Source: Oscillatoria nigro-viridis PCC 7112 (lineage in GTDB: Bacteria; Cyanobacteriota; Cyanobacteriia; Cyanobacteriales; Microcoleaceae). From it: a stretch of 64,000 bases of DNA. Location: the NCBI RefSeq assembly GCF_000317475.1, contig NC_019729.1, positions 6,855,445 to 6,919,444 on the forward strand. The letters run 5' to 3'. The notes below the pieces were generated by a model. It was not told the origin of the DNA and searched no databases. It was given only the letters and a program-made list of their open reading frames with translations. The position numbers and the translations under genes were made by a program. Below, piece by piece: positions 36,058-44,994 of the stretch. The number at the start of each line of letters is the position of its first letter. Within the stretch, counting starts at the first letter, position 1.

Positions 36058-38610
36058 ATGGCTAAACAACTCAACCTACTTTCCGGGCAAGTAATTTCTA
36101 CGCCTCTGCACGCCGAGATGCAGCAATCGTACCTCGAATATGCCATGAGTGTGATCGTCGGGCGAGCTTTGCCTGATGTCCGCGACGGTTTAAAACCAGT
36201 TCACCGTCGAATTTTATATGCGATGCACGAACTAGGTCTGACGCCAGACCGACCTTACCGTAAGTGCGCCCGGGTAGTGGGAGATGTTTTGGGAAAATAT
36301 CACCCCCACGGCGACCAATCGGTTTACGACGCTCTGGTACGCATGGTTCAGGAGTTTTCGAGCCGCTATCCTTTACTGGCGGGTCACGGCAATTTCGGTT
36401 CGGTGGACAACGATCCGGCGGCTGCGATGCGCTATACGGAAACGAGGCTAGCACCGATCGCCCACGAAGCTATGCTCACCCAAGTCGGCGAGGCAACTGT
36501 TGATTTTACTGGTAACTTTGACAGTTCGCAGCAGGAACCGACGGCGCTGCCTGCTCAGTTGCCGTTTTTGTTACTCAACGGCTGTGCTGGCATTGCTGTG
36601 GGGATGGCAACTAATATCCCGCCGCACAATTTGGGGGAGGTGGTAGACGGTTTAATTGCTTTGATTGAAAACCCGGAACTATCGGACGAGAAGTTGATAG
36701 AACTGATTCCGGGCCCGGATTTTCCAACCGGAGGGGAAATCGTCGCTACAGAGGGCATTGTTGACGCCTACACTAAGGGTCGAGGCAGCATTGCGGTCAG
36801 GGGTGTGGCCGGGGTGGAAGAGGTGCCAGGTAATCGCAAGGTACGCACTAAAACGGCGATCGTGGTGACGGAGTTTCCGTTTCAGGTAAATAAGGCGGCT
36901 TGGATTGAAAAGGTGGCGGAGTTGGTTAATGCTGGCCGCCTCGACGGTATTTCTGATTTGCGTGACGAGAGCGATCGCGAAGGCATTCGAGTTGTGGTTG
37001 AACTCAAGCGGGAATTTACCCCAGAAGCGGTTCTGGCTCGTCTTTATCAACAAACTGACCTGCAAACAAATTTTGGCGCGATTTTGCTGGCAATTGTCAA
37101 CGGTCAACCGCGACAGTTGACGCTCAGACAATTGTTGCAGGAATTTCTGGATTTCCGGGAAGTGACTCTTACCCGCCGCTACAATTACGAGTTGCAAGCT
37201 GCAGAACGCCGCTGTCATATTGTCCAAGGCTTAATGTTGGCTTTGACAAATCTCGATACAGCGATCGACATTCTCAGAAATTCTCCTGACGGCTCTACTG
37301 CTAAGCAAACTTTACAAGTTCGCCTCAATTTGAGCGAAAGTCAAGCTGATGCGATTTTGGCGATGCCTATGCGTAGGCTGACTGGTTTGGAAAGGCAAAA
37401 TTTGCAGTCTGAGTTTGATGAGTTGACGGCTAATATTCAAGAATTGCAGCGGTTGTTGAGCGACAGGCGCGAACTTTTGAAGGCTTTAAAGAAGGAATTT
37501 CGAGGGCTCAAACGCAAGTACGCTGACCCCCGCCGCACTAAATTCGCCAATGGAACCGGACGCGCAGCCAACGCCGAACCACAATTTTCTGGTAAGAAAA
37601 ATTCTGCGGTGAAGCAGTTGTCGCCGGCAACGATTCAGCCTAACTTATTGCCCGTTCTAGAGGCCGAGGAAACTATTGTTGAATTTTCGCACAAGCAGTA
37701 CGTGCGGCGCTTGCCGGCTGGGGAAAAGCCACGCTCGAAAAGTCGCGAAAAATCGGTTTCAGCTTTAGAAAAAAATGAAGATTTTATTGTGACGGCCGAT
37801 CTCACGAAAACCGATCGCACTTTGGTGGTCTTAACTCCTAACGGCAAAGCTTACCCGCTGAAAGTGGCCGATATTCCTAGTAGTAGCGCCAAAGACCGGG
37901 GAACGCCGATCGTTAGTTTGTTGTCGCCGAGTGCTACTAAAGAAAGTGCCGGTCGCGCTTTGTCGGAAATCACAGTCGCACACTTTATTTTGCCGGAAAA
38001 TTCGGAAGCGGCAGATTTAGTAACTCTGACTCAGCAAGGGAAAATTAAGCGCTTGCCGATGCAGGAATTTGCTGATTTGACTAATCGCGGCGTTACTGTT
38101 GTTAAACTCAAGGAGGACGATCGGCTGCGCTGTGCGAGTCTGGGTAAAGTCGGCGAGCAAGTGGCGATCGCAACTTCAGGAGGCCGAGTCCTCCGGTTTG
38201 AGATTGATGACGAACAACTGCCGCCAATGGGCCGCAGCGCCCAGGGATCTCAAGTAACCAGGTTGCGGAAGCAGGAACAGTTGGTGGGTTGTATCACTCT
38301 CGACCCGGAAGACAGTCTGGTGCTAATTTCTGAGTTGGGTTGGGCAAAACGAATGCCTGCGGGTTCTGTGAGACTTACTAACCGTGGCGAAATTGGCACT
38401 CAAGCTTTTCGTTTCTCAGAGCCTAAAGATGCTTTGGTTGGCTTGCTGCCGGCTGTTCCGGGTACGGATGTTAAACTTTTTACTAATTCTGGGCGCTTGC
38501 TGCGATCGGCTATTGATGCTATAGCTTTTTGGGGGAAAGATGCTGCGGGCGATCGAGTTTTTGACCTCAGTCCGGGTGAAAAAATCATCAAAGTTATCAG
38601 CAGTCAATAG
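36058..38610 (+). CDS. Type IIA topoisomerase subunit A (GyrA/ParC family)
   Basis: The 850-residue product begins with the breakage-reunion domain: YLEYAMSVIVGRALPDVRDG, LKPVHRRILYAM and GKYHPHGDQSVYD, with the catalytic tyrosine Y126 in AAAMRYTETRL. The C-terminal part has the six-bladed DNA-wrapping repeats (for example LVTLTQQGKIKRLPMQEF). I do not see a standard GyrA-box (QRRGGKG), which allows gyrase to introduce negative supercoils; the nearest equivalent is LTNRGVTVVKL. It may therefore be the second, ParC-like A subunit of cyanobacteria rather than the main GyrA. The B subunit is not in the window. Confidence 0.9.
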   Translation: MAKQLNLLSGQVISTPLHAEMQQSYLEYAMSVIVGRALPDVRDGLKPVHRRILYAMHELGLTPDRPYRKCARVVGDVLGKYHPHGDQSVYDALVRMVQEFSSRYPLLAGHGNFGSVDNDPAAAMRYTETRLAPIAHEAMLTQVGEATVDFTGNFDSSQQEPTALPAQLPFLLLNGCAGIAVGMATNIPPHNLGEVVDGLIALIENPELSDEKLIELIPGPDFPTGGEIVATEGIVDAYTKGRGSIAVRGVAGVEEVPGNRKVRTKTAIVVTEFPFQVNKAAWIEKVAELVNAGRLDGISDLRDESDREGIRVVVELKREFTPEAVLARLYQQTDLQTNFGAILLAIVNGQPRQLTLRQLLQEFLDFREVTLTRRYNYELQAAERRCHIVQGLMLALTNLDTAIDILRNSPDGSTAKQTLQVRLNLSESQADAILAMPMRRLTGLERQNLQSEFDELTANIQELQRLLSDRRELLKALKKEFRGLKRKYADPRRTKFANGTGRAANAEPQFSGKKNSAVKQLSPATIQPNLLPVLEAEETIVEFSHKQYVRRLPAGEKPRSKSREKSVSALEKNEDFIVTADLTKTDRTLVVLTPNGKAYPLKVADIPSSSAKDRGTPIVSLLSPSATKESAGRALSEITVAHFILPENSEAADLVTLTQQGKIKRLPMQEFADLTNRGVTVVKLKEDDRLRCASLGKVGEQVAIATSGGRVLRFEIDDEQLPPMGRSAQGSQVTRLRKQEQLVGCITLDPEDSLVLISELGWAKRMPAGSVRLTNRGEIGTQAFRFSEPKDALVGLLPAVPGTDVKLFTNSGRLLRSAIDAIAFWGKDAAGDRVFDLSPGEKIIKVISSQ

Positions 38611-38895
38611 TCATTGGGCATGGGGCATGGGGCATGGGGCATCGGCCAAAGAGGGCATCGGCCAAAGAGGGCATCGGCCAAAGAGGGCATCGGCCAAAGA
38701 GGGCATTAATCTGATTTGTGACCTCTGACTTCTGACTTCAACATCCCTCCGTTAAATCATTTAAATCCTGTACACTGCTCGTTCCCGAACTTCCTCCTTC
38801 CTTGAATATCTAAATTACCCATGCCCCATGCCCCATGCCCTGCGCGGGCCAATTCCCCAATCTAAAATCTAAAATCTAAAATCTAAAATTGTTTG
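38611..38895. repeat. Spacer made of three different tandem repeats
   Basis: GCATGGG is repeated about three times at 38618-38640. It merges into four copies of the 16-bp unit GGGCATCGGCCAAAGA (38637-38700). At 38818-38840 CCCATGC repeats are the inverted counterpart of the first array, and at 38862-38889 CTAAAAT is repeated four times, ending 6 bp before the ABC gene start codon. Almost the whole spacer is repeat. Confidence 0.85.
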
Positions 38896-40329
38896 ATGGC
38901 GCAAGTTGTATTAGAAAATATCTACAAAAGTTTTCCGCTCCGCCAAGGAGAACAGGAAAAAGAAGCAAACACCGTCGCAGAAAATGTCTCGCCTGTGGCC
39001 GATCGCCCTGCGTCTAACAGCGTTTTGCGGCGCATTAACCTGACGGTCGAAGACGGGGAATTCATGGTGCTGGTGGGGCCTTCTGGCTGCGGAAAAAGCA
39101 CTTTGCTGCGATCGATCGCCGGTTTGGAAGTTTTGACGGCCGGCAATATTTGGGTTGGCGATCGGCTCCTTAACGATTTGCCTCCTAAAGACCGAGATAT
39201 CGCTATGGTATTTCAAAATTATGCTCTCTATCCTCACTTAACAGTTTACGATAATCTCGCCTTTGGATTGCGCCGCTCGGAAAGGGAGAAAGAAGAAGGA
39301 AGAAGGAAGCAGGAAGCAGAAAGAAGGCAGCAGGAAGAAGGAAGAGGGAAGAAAGGAGAAGGGAGAAGGGGGAAGATACAAGGAGAAGAAGGAAGCATCC
39401 AGAAGATAGAAAAAATTAGAAATAAGGTAGAAGAGGTTATTAATTATTTAGCTTCTAATTATTTAAAAAATCCTCTACTTTATCCTTTGTTTGAGGACTT
39501 TTTAGGAGGAGCGACTCGCAAGTTACCTCCCGGTTTGCGCTATTTGTCAGAACGGGAAAAGGCTGTAGGCAAACGAGTCCGAGAGGTAGCTGAATTATTG
39601 CAAATAGAATCTCTTTTAAATCGCTTGCCGAAACAACTTTCGGGAGGGCAAAAGCAGCGGGTAGCTTTGGGTAGGGCGATGGCTAGGAATCCTGAAGTTT
39701 TTTTGATGGACGAACCGCTATCGAATCTGGATGCGAAATTGAGGGCGGAAACTCGATCGCAAATTGTGCAGTTGCAGCGACAGTTGGGAACTACAACTAT
39801 TTATGTAACTCACGACCAAACTGAGGCGATGACTATGGGCGATCGGATTGCTATTATGAAGGTCGGCCAGATTCAGCAAGTAGCTCAACCTCTAGAGCTT
39901 TACAACAAGCCGGCTAATTTGTTTGTTGCTGAGTTTATCGGTTCTCCGCCGATGAATTTTTTGTCGGTTGAGTTTAGTGCCCCGCTGTTGATTTCTCACC
40001 CGCAATTTCGCTTTACTTTACCCGATATTTGGGCAAAAAGTCTACAACAATATGACGGGCGAGGGCTAATTTTGGGCATTCGGCCGGAACATCTGAGCAT
40101 TAACCCTCCTGCTACCAAAAATCTTTCGGTACAAGTGGAAATTGTAGAGGCTTTGGGACACGAAACTTATTTGGGGGTTTGTTTGACGGATGCTCCGGCG
40201 GTGCGGATGCAAGTGCGGGTTCCTCCTGAGCGATCGATCCGAGTTGGCGAGGAGCTTTGGCTGGCCATTGCCCATGACAAGATTCACTTGTTCGACCCCG
40301 ATACCGAGTTGGCTATTTTTCCTCGTTAG
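38896..40329 (+). CDS. ABC transporter ATP-binding protein, sugar-type (MalK/UgpC-like)
   Basis: The 477-residue product has Walker A GPSGCGKST, Q-loop FQNYALYPHL, signature LSGGQKQR, Walker B VFLMDEPLSNLD and the switch histidine in YVTHDQTEAM, followed by a TOBE-type regulatory domain (GIRPEHLSI). This class energises import of sugars or polyols. Its permeases and binding protein are not nearby, as is usual for shared MalK-type ATPases in cyanobacteria. The ATG at 38896 is preferred to the TTG one codon earlier. About 100 residues (from about 130) lie between Q-loop and signature. The first 45 are a Lys/Glu/Arg run encoded by GAAGGAAGA-type repeats; the rest (RKLPPGLRYLSEREKAVGK) looks like a family insertion. 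Confidence 0.9.
   Translation: MAQVVLENIYKSFPLRQGEQEKEANTVAENVSPVADRPASNSVLRRINLTVEDGEFMVLVGPSGCGKSTLLRSIAGLEVLTAGNIWVGDRLLNDLPPKDRDIAMVFQNYALYPHLTVYDNLAFGLRRSEREKEEGRRKQEAERRQQEEGRGKKGEGRRGKIQGEEGSIQKIEKIRNKVEEVINYLASNYLKNPLLYPLFEDFLGGATRKLPPGLRYLSEREKAVGKRVREVAELLQIESLLNRLPKQLSGGQKQRVALGRAMARNPEVFLMDEPLSNLDAKLRAETRSQIVQLQRQLGTTTIYVTHDQTEAMTMGDRIAIMKVGQIQQVAQPLELYNKPANLFVAEFIGSPPMNFLSVEFSAPLLISHPQFRFTLPDIWAKSLQQYDGRGLILGIRPEHLSINPPATKNLSVQVEIVEALGHETYLGVCLTDAPAVRMQVRVPPERSIRVGEELWLAIAHDKIHLFDPDTELAIFPR
39288..39412 (+). repeat. Purine-rich spacer repeat captured in frame inside the ABC ATPase gene
   Basis: The plus strand is almost pure purine (AGAAGAAGGAAGAAGGAAGC and variants, then GAGAAGGGAGAAGGGGGAAG). 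It encodes EKEEGRRKQEAERRQQEEGR and more. The same repeat type lies in spacers at about 21172-21205 and 34020-34150. The frame remains open through it. Confidence 0.8.
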
Positions 40330-40455
40330 GCAAAATCATCAAGGTCGATCGACCGCTGTCACCTATCCCTAGTGTCACAACTTTGCACTTTTTTCAAGTC
40401 ATTGTTATATTAATTTATATAAGCCTTACAAAAGTTAACGAAAGGAGTTCGCACT

Positions 40456-40608
40456 ATGCAAGAACAAAAACGCAACGCTTGGAACTGGGGCTTCAGCGAG
40501 GGAGCCGAAAATTGGAACGGTCGTTTGGCGATGATTGGTTTTTCTGCCGCTGTCATCATCGAATTGGTCTCCGGTCAAGGGCTGCTTCACTTTTGGGGCG
40601 TGATGTAA
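40456..40608 (+). CDS. High-light-inducible / small CAB-like protein
   Basis: This 50-residue gene is easy to miss because of its size. The product reads MQEQKRNAWNWGFSEGAENW then NGRLAMIGFSAAVIIELVSG and QGLLHFWGVM. It has the single chlorophyll-binding helix with the ExxNGRxAMxGF signature of Hli/SCP proteins. These proteins sit in thylakoid membranes, bind chlorophyll and carotenoid, and protect photosystem assembly under strong light. AAAGGAG about 8 bases before the ATG is an excellent ribosome-binding site. A stable hairpin follows. Which Hli class (HliA-D) cannot be stated. Confidence 0.95.
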   Translation: MQEQKRNAWNWGFSEGAENWNGRLAMIGFSAAVIIELVSGQGLLHFWGVM

Positions 40609-40644
40609 TTTTCTAGTTAAGACTTTTGTGACACTGCAAAGCTT

Positions 40645-40666
40645 GGGAGTTCCGTAACGGACTCCC
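40645..40666 (+). terminator. Hairpin downstream of the Hli gene
   Basis: GGGAGT and ACTCCC pair, with an inner CCG/CGG pair and a bulged T, about 36 bp after the stop codon. The sequence TAAATCTT after it is only weakly U-rich, so this is a probable rather than certain intrinsic terminator. Confidence 0.5.
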
Positions 40667-40756
40667 TAAATCTTGGCAGCGCAATTTGAGCAGCAAATAA
40701 CCACTTGCTCCGTGCAGTTAGGAGCATAAACTGTAACAGCTATAGCTCAAACTGAG

Positions 40757-40803
40757 GCGGGGGGTCTCCCCCCCAAAAAAAAGAGTGCTAATCACTCTTT
40801 TGG
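40757..40803 (-). terminator. Terminator of the principal sigma factor gene
   Basis: AAAAGAGTG-CTAAT-CACTCTTTT (40779-40801) is a 9-bp perfect stem. On the minus strand the stem's last T-run continues as TTTTTTTTGG, a classic intrinsic terminator about 20 bp after the sigma factor stop. A second hairpin, GGGGGG-TCT-CCCCCC, lies right beside it. The pair may terminate in both directions, serving the Hli gene too. Confidence 0.8.
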
Positions 40804-40822
40804 GTGATGCTAGCAAATTACT

Positions 40823-41989
40823 CTAGCGGATATATTCTTTTAAGATGCTGTTGCGGTTGGGATGGCGCAACTTCCGCAGGGCTTTAGCCTCGATTTGGCG
40901 AATCCGCTCGCGGGTGACGTTAAAGATTTGACCAATTTCCTCCAAGGTCTTCATCCGTCCGTCATCTAAGCCGTAGCGCAGCCGCAGTACATCCCGTTCT
41001 CGGGGGCTGAGAGTATCCAAAACGCTTTCCAAGTCTTCCCTGAGCAAGTTTTTCGAGACTTGATCTTCTGGCGTTTCCCCGTCAGATTCAATAAAGTCTC
41101 CCAGACGCGAGTCTTCTTCTTTGCCGATCGGAGTTTCTAAAGAGATGGGCAACTGTGCGGACTTAGCAATGAATCGCAACTTCTCGATCGTCATCTCCAT
41201 GCGCGTAGCAATTTCTTCTTCCGTAGGCTTGCGACCCATTTCCTGAGACAGGAGTTTGGTAGTTTTTTTGATCCGCGAGATGGTTTCGTAAAGGTGAACC
41301 GGCAGGCGGATAGTCCGGGATTGGTCGGCGATTGCCCGGGTGATGGCTTGACGTATCCACCAAGTTGCGTAGGTAGAAAACTTGTAGCCTTTTTCGTGAT
41401 CGAATTTTTCAGCGGCCCGGATCAGACCCAAAGAGCCTTCCTGAATCAAATCTTGGAAAGACAAACCGCGATTCATGTATTTTTTGGCGATCGACACCAC
41501 CAAACGCAGGTTTGATTGCACCATTTTTTCCTTGGCCCGACGGCCGACGTGGAGTCGGTGACGGAATGCAGGAAGTGCCATCTCTACAGCATTCGCCCAT
41601 TCGCTGTCTTTGGGTTCGCGGTTATACTCTTCGAGCAGTTGTTCTCGAACTCGCTCTAATTCCAGCAAATCTGCTATCTTGCGCGCTAGTTCAATCTCTT
41701 CGTCAGCTCGCAGCAGTCGAATCCGACCGATTTCTTGCAGGTAAAGACGAATAGAGTCTTCAGTATAATGCTTTTTCTTTGCCTGAGCCCGACGGCGGGC
41801 TTTTGCGCCTTTGCCAGATTTAGGGTCGTCCTCAGATTGAGAGTCTAAGAATTCTTCTCGATCGTCTTCTTCGTCGATAAAGAGTTCCAACTCACTCTCA
41901 GGTAGAACGCTTTCGGCGCCGCGAAGCAACTCGATTGTTTCCATTTCCGGTGTAATTGTGGTTTTGAGTACGGTGTTAGCCTGGATCAT
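40823..41989 (-). CDS. sigA: Principal RNA polymerase sigma factor (group 1 sigma-70)
   Basis: The 388-residue product matches cyanobacterial SigA/RpoD1 in length and order. The N-terminal acidic region is followed by region 1.2 (DSIRLYLQEIGRIRLL), region 2 with NLRLVVSIAKKYMNRG and the -10 binding segment GYKFSTYATWWIRQAI, region 3 (RLPVHLYETISRIKK), and region 4 with the -35 helix-turn-helix (TLEEIGQIFNVTRERIRQIE). The short basic stretch KGAKARRRAQAKKKHYTED is typical of the cyanobacterial form. It directs transcription of housekeeping genes. Confidence 0.95.
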   Translation of the reverse strand: MIQANTVLKTTITPEMETIELLRGAESVLPESELELFIDEEDDREEFLDSQSEDDPKSGKGAKARRRAQAKKKHYTEDSIRLYLQEIGRIRLLRADEEIELARKIADLLELERVREQLLEEYNREPKDSEWANAVEMALPAFRHRLHVGRRAKEKMVQSNLRLVVSIAKKYMNRGLSFQDLIQEGSLGLIRAAEKFDHEKGYKFSTYATWWIRQAITRAIADQSRTIRLPVHLYETISRIKKTTKLLSQEMGRKPTEEEIATRMEMTIEKLRFIAKSAQLPISLETPIGKEEDSRLGDFIESDGETPEDQVSKNLLREDLESVLDTLSPRERDVLRLRYGLDDGRMKTLEEIGQIFNVTRERIRQIEAKALRKLRHPNRNSILKEYIR

Positions 41990-42299
41990 GCCGTCTTCCT
42001 CATGCTCCTGAATTAAAGAATAAATAACAGTGGAATAGTGTCTGTTTGTAGTTTAGACAAGTTAGCCAGTATTGACATTCCCGCAGGAAAAAATAGTGGG
42101 ATTTTCGGTCTGCTAGCTGAATCTGTTGCCGAAACTGCACCTGTTTTACGAGTCAAAGTTCGAGTTCCGGCTTGAAGCAGGCAGCGCATTCAATCGATCG
42201 CAGATTTTAACATCGCGACCTTAAATTAAGCTGGCGGCTTTTTCTTTCTGAGCGAGTTACCACATCATCTGCAATACCTGGCCCACAGAAGCAAACCAT

Positions 42300-42321
42300 G
42301 AAGTGCGATCGATCGCACTTC
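42300..42321. repeat. Perfect 22-bp palindrome
   Basis: GAAGTGCGATC is followed at once by its reverse complement GATCGCACTTC, with no loop. It contains two overlapping GCGATC half-HIP1 sites. It lies about 310 bp upstream of the sigA start codon. It could be an operator or a HIP1-derived cruciform; function not shown. Confidence 0.75.
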
Positions 42322-43760
42322 CAAAAATACTGGCTTTTTTACTCGGTACTTCGAGCTTTTACCCGTACAAGTTTTCCTGCACGGAACCGTCTAACTTTTG
42401 TATTCGAGGTGTCGAACTTTTGATTCGCCTTGCTTTCACTCTGGTTGTCAGACATGACAGTTGCACGGCCAATTTTCGCCACCTTGGATGTACGTCTGCT
42501 GTCTCAAATGCAACAGCAGAGGGTTGAAGCACCAAACGGGGAGAATCGGATCTTGCAAAGACCTTTCCGATTGTAGCCTTTCTCACAAAAAATGGAAGTT
42601 GTTTTCCATTGTTGGCAAAGAACTAGGAAAACTCTGTCAGCTTAGCTTGACAATACTAACTCAAGTCCGGCTCTGCTAAATCCTGAGAACTGCCCGCAAA
42701 AACTTTGGCACGATCGAACGGCGCTGTTTTCTGCGTATATCTGGGTGAACGGCTGCGGCGTAGTTGGCCAGACAGTTAGCAGACAATTTTTGAGTTGCCC
42801 AAATTGGAACCAATACAATCCGTGTAGATACACCCATCATTACCCTGTTTCCCTGAATTGAATCATACGCAATCTGCGATTGAATAAAGCTCGTAGCTTT
42901 AGTTTTAAGCCGGCAACTCTGGATTAGAGACCGACTCTGACCCCAAATGAAGCGTTGCGGGTTGAGTAGTGCAACAGGGGCTTTCATTGTTAAGTTAGCT
43001 CAAATCTCAGAAATTGGCTTTAATTTTAACGTTAAATCACATTAAGTTCTTAACGTCACATTCTTATTTAAGCAGTTCGACACGAGTTTGTCGCGTCAGT
43101 GGCAAAAACCACTAGGATAAATTCTACTGAGAGTTAACCCGTCGCGCAACTGTCGGCTGCGGACTTCTCTAAAATTTTTTGGCTTTCGGTTCCCACTTGC
43201 GCGATCGCACGTTTTTCTCACAAACAGCACAATTCGCCATCTCCCAGAAGTATAACTTCACGATTCCTTTAAATATCTCGTGACAGCGTAAAGATTCCAT
43301 AAAGCCCTTTAATTAATTTTAGGTAGCATTCCCGAATTGTCTGGATAATTTCAAGCAGACGAAAAAAAAGCCACAGCGGGCGCTGCTGCAACTTCCTGCA
43401 GATGATAACTCTGCCAGGGAATAAAAATTTACCCAGTTAGCGATGTGCTTGCTATGGTTAGAGAAGGCATAAGCTGCAGGATGCGCTTCAAGAAATAGAA
43501 CGGTAGGAGCCTGGTGCGATGCTCAAAATGTTGTTATTATTTACAGCGTGTCATCAGAAAGCACAGAGCATCACTTTATCTTCTACTCTGGTTTAAATTA
43601 TGTGGCTTGACCTTTAGGAGATCAAGCTATCCAGAAAAATTTCCGCGACGTGTCTATATTGACAACCCAACGAAGGTTTACTAGAAAGAATTAACCTTCT
43701 TGAGAGAAAGATTGAGTAATTAATCGGGTCAATACAATCATCTCTTTATAGCGCGTGTTT

Positions 43761-43817
43761 GCAGTCAGGACTTCACTTTTTTTGATATTGCTGAATCAGC
43801 ACTAAAGTCCTGACTGC
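43761..43817. terminator. Inverted repeat downstream of the ABC permease gene
   Basis: GCAGTCAGGACTT and AAGTCCTGACTGC form a perfect 13-bp inverted repeat with a 31-bp loop, 26 bp after the permease stop codon. Related AGTGAGGACTTTAGTCC sequence appears at 48320, so this is probably a dispersed repeat that may also stop transcription. Confidence 0.5.
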
Positions 43818-43842
43818 GAACTTAATTTAACCGCGAGACAAA

Positions 43843-44730
43843 TTACTGCTGATTCCGCAGGCGAGGGTTGACAAACTCGTTTAATCCTTCCCCTACCAAA
43901 GACAGTCCCACCACCATTAAAGTCATAGCCAAACCGGGAAACAAAGCCGTCCACCAAATGCCAGTAGGTAGCGCATCTAAAGCTAAACGCAAGTCGTGTC
44001 CCCATTCGGGAGTTGCTTCGGGAAGTCCTAATCCGAGAAATCCCAAACCTCCTAATGTTAAAATTGCATCGGCAGCGTTGAGCGCAAACAGCACCGGTAC
44101 GCTCTGAATCACATTCAGAAACAGGTAGCGCGAAAGCACTGTCCAAGTGTCAGCACCCATTGCTCGCGCAGCTTCGACAAATAATTCGGTTTTGACGCTG
44201 ACGGTGTGATTCCTGACTACGCGGTAGTATTGAGGGATGTAGGAAATGCTCAGGGCGATCGCAGCATTCAAAACTCCTTTTCCCACTACAAACGCTAGCG
44301 TCAAAGAAAGTAGCAGCCCCGGCAAAGTATAAATTGTATCCATTAAAAATAACAGCACTCGATCGAGCTTGCCGCCCAAATAACCGCTAACCAAACCCAG
44401 CGGCACACCGATAAACAAACTCAAAGCAGTGGCTAAAATTACCACTTGCCAAGCCGCCCGAGAAGCAAACAGCGTGCGGGAAAACACATCGTAGCCGCTG
44501 CGGGTAGTACCGAACCAATAATTCGCCGACGGCGGTTCGTGAATGGGGTTAATCAAAGCATCGGTAGGATTTTGCAGCCATCCCCAAGCTTGCATAGCTG
44601 GAGACAAGGTGGCTACCAATACAAACACGGCAGTTATTGTCAAACCTGCCCACATCATTTTCATTGACAGGCTTGACGGTGAGGCAATGTTGTTGAGAAA
44701 TCGCGGCAGTCGGAGGCGGCTTTGAGCCAT
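43843..44730 (-). CDS. ABC transporter permease, peptide/nickel type (OppC/DppC-like)
   Basis: The 295-residue product has an N-terminal membrane helix (GLTITAVFVLVATLSP), a periplasmic segment with FGTTRSGYDVFSRTLFASR, and a BPD-type permease domain of five more helices. The ATPase-contact loop is EAARAMGADTWTVLSRYLFL, the family's EAA motif. OppC-type proteins form the channel with an OppB partner for import of peptides, nickel or related solutes. No partner gene, ATPase or binding protein is adjacent. The end GLSLVGEGLNEFVNPRLR is typical of the family. Confidence 0.92.
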   Translation of the reverse strand: MAQSRLRLPRFLNNIASPSSLSMKMMWAGLTITAVFVLVATLSPAMQAWGWLQNPTDALINPIHEPPSANYWFGTTRSGYDVFSRTLFASRAAWQVVILATALSLFIGVPLGLVSGYLGGKLDRVLLFLMDTIYTLPGLLLSLTLAFVVGKGVLNAAIALSISYIPQYYRVVRNHTVSVKTELFVEAARAMGADTWTVLSRYLFLNVIQSVPVLFALNAADAILTLGGLGFLGLGLPEATPEWGHDLRLALDALPTGIWWTALFPGLAMTLMVVGLSLVGEGLNEFVNPRLRNQQ

Positions 44731-44994
44731 AATGACGATCGACCAATATGAGACTTTTCGATTTTAGTAGGACTCAGGCTAAAAAACCGGGAACAATCAA
44801 AAATTCTTTCCCTTATCCGCCAAACACTCGCGAGAAACCAGGTTTTTTCGAGGGATGCGGCTAAAAAAAACGATTTCTTCCCTGCGCGTTAATTTCGTAC
44901 AGGGGAGAAACCGTGTTTTTGGCAGGCGGGAGGCAAGTCGAGTTTAGATTAAATCTCCCTTGGCGAACCTCAAATCTAAAATCGATCGATTGTC

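Larger units (their letters stand above)
41990..43842. other. Large intergenic region upstream of sigA
   Basis: 1.85 kb with no gene I can support. A perfect 22-bp palindrome centred on GATCGATC lies at 42300-42321. A minus-strand frame of 103 codons (42676-42987) and a 75-codon one (42359-42586) have neither ribosome-binding site nor known motifs. A 25-codon frame at about 43519-43596 (MLKMLLLFTACHQKAQ...) has a good GGTAGGAG site but no other support. A 13-bp inverted repeat sits at the right end. The length leaves room for a small RNA or a long sigA leader. Confidence 0.5.

Noticed and set aside
42676..42987. 103-codon minus-strand frame upstream of sigA
   Set aside because: No Shine-Dalgarno, no known motif and an unusual composition. 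It could be real, but nothing supports it.
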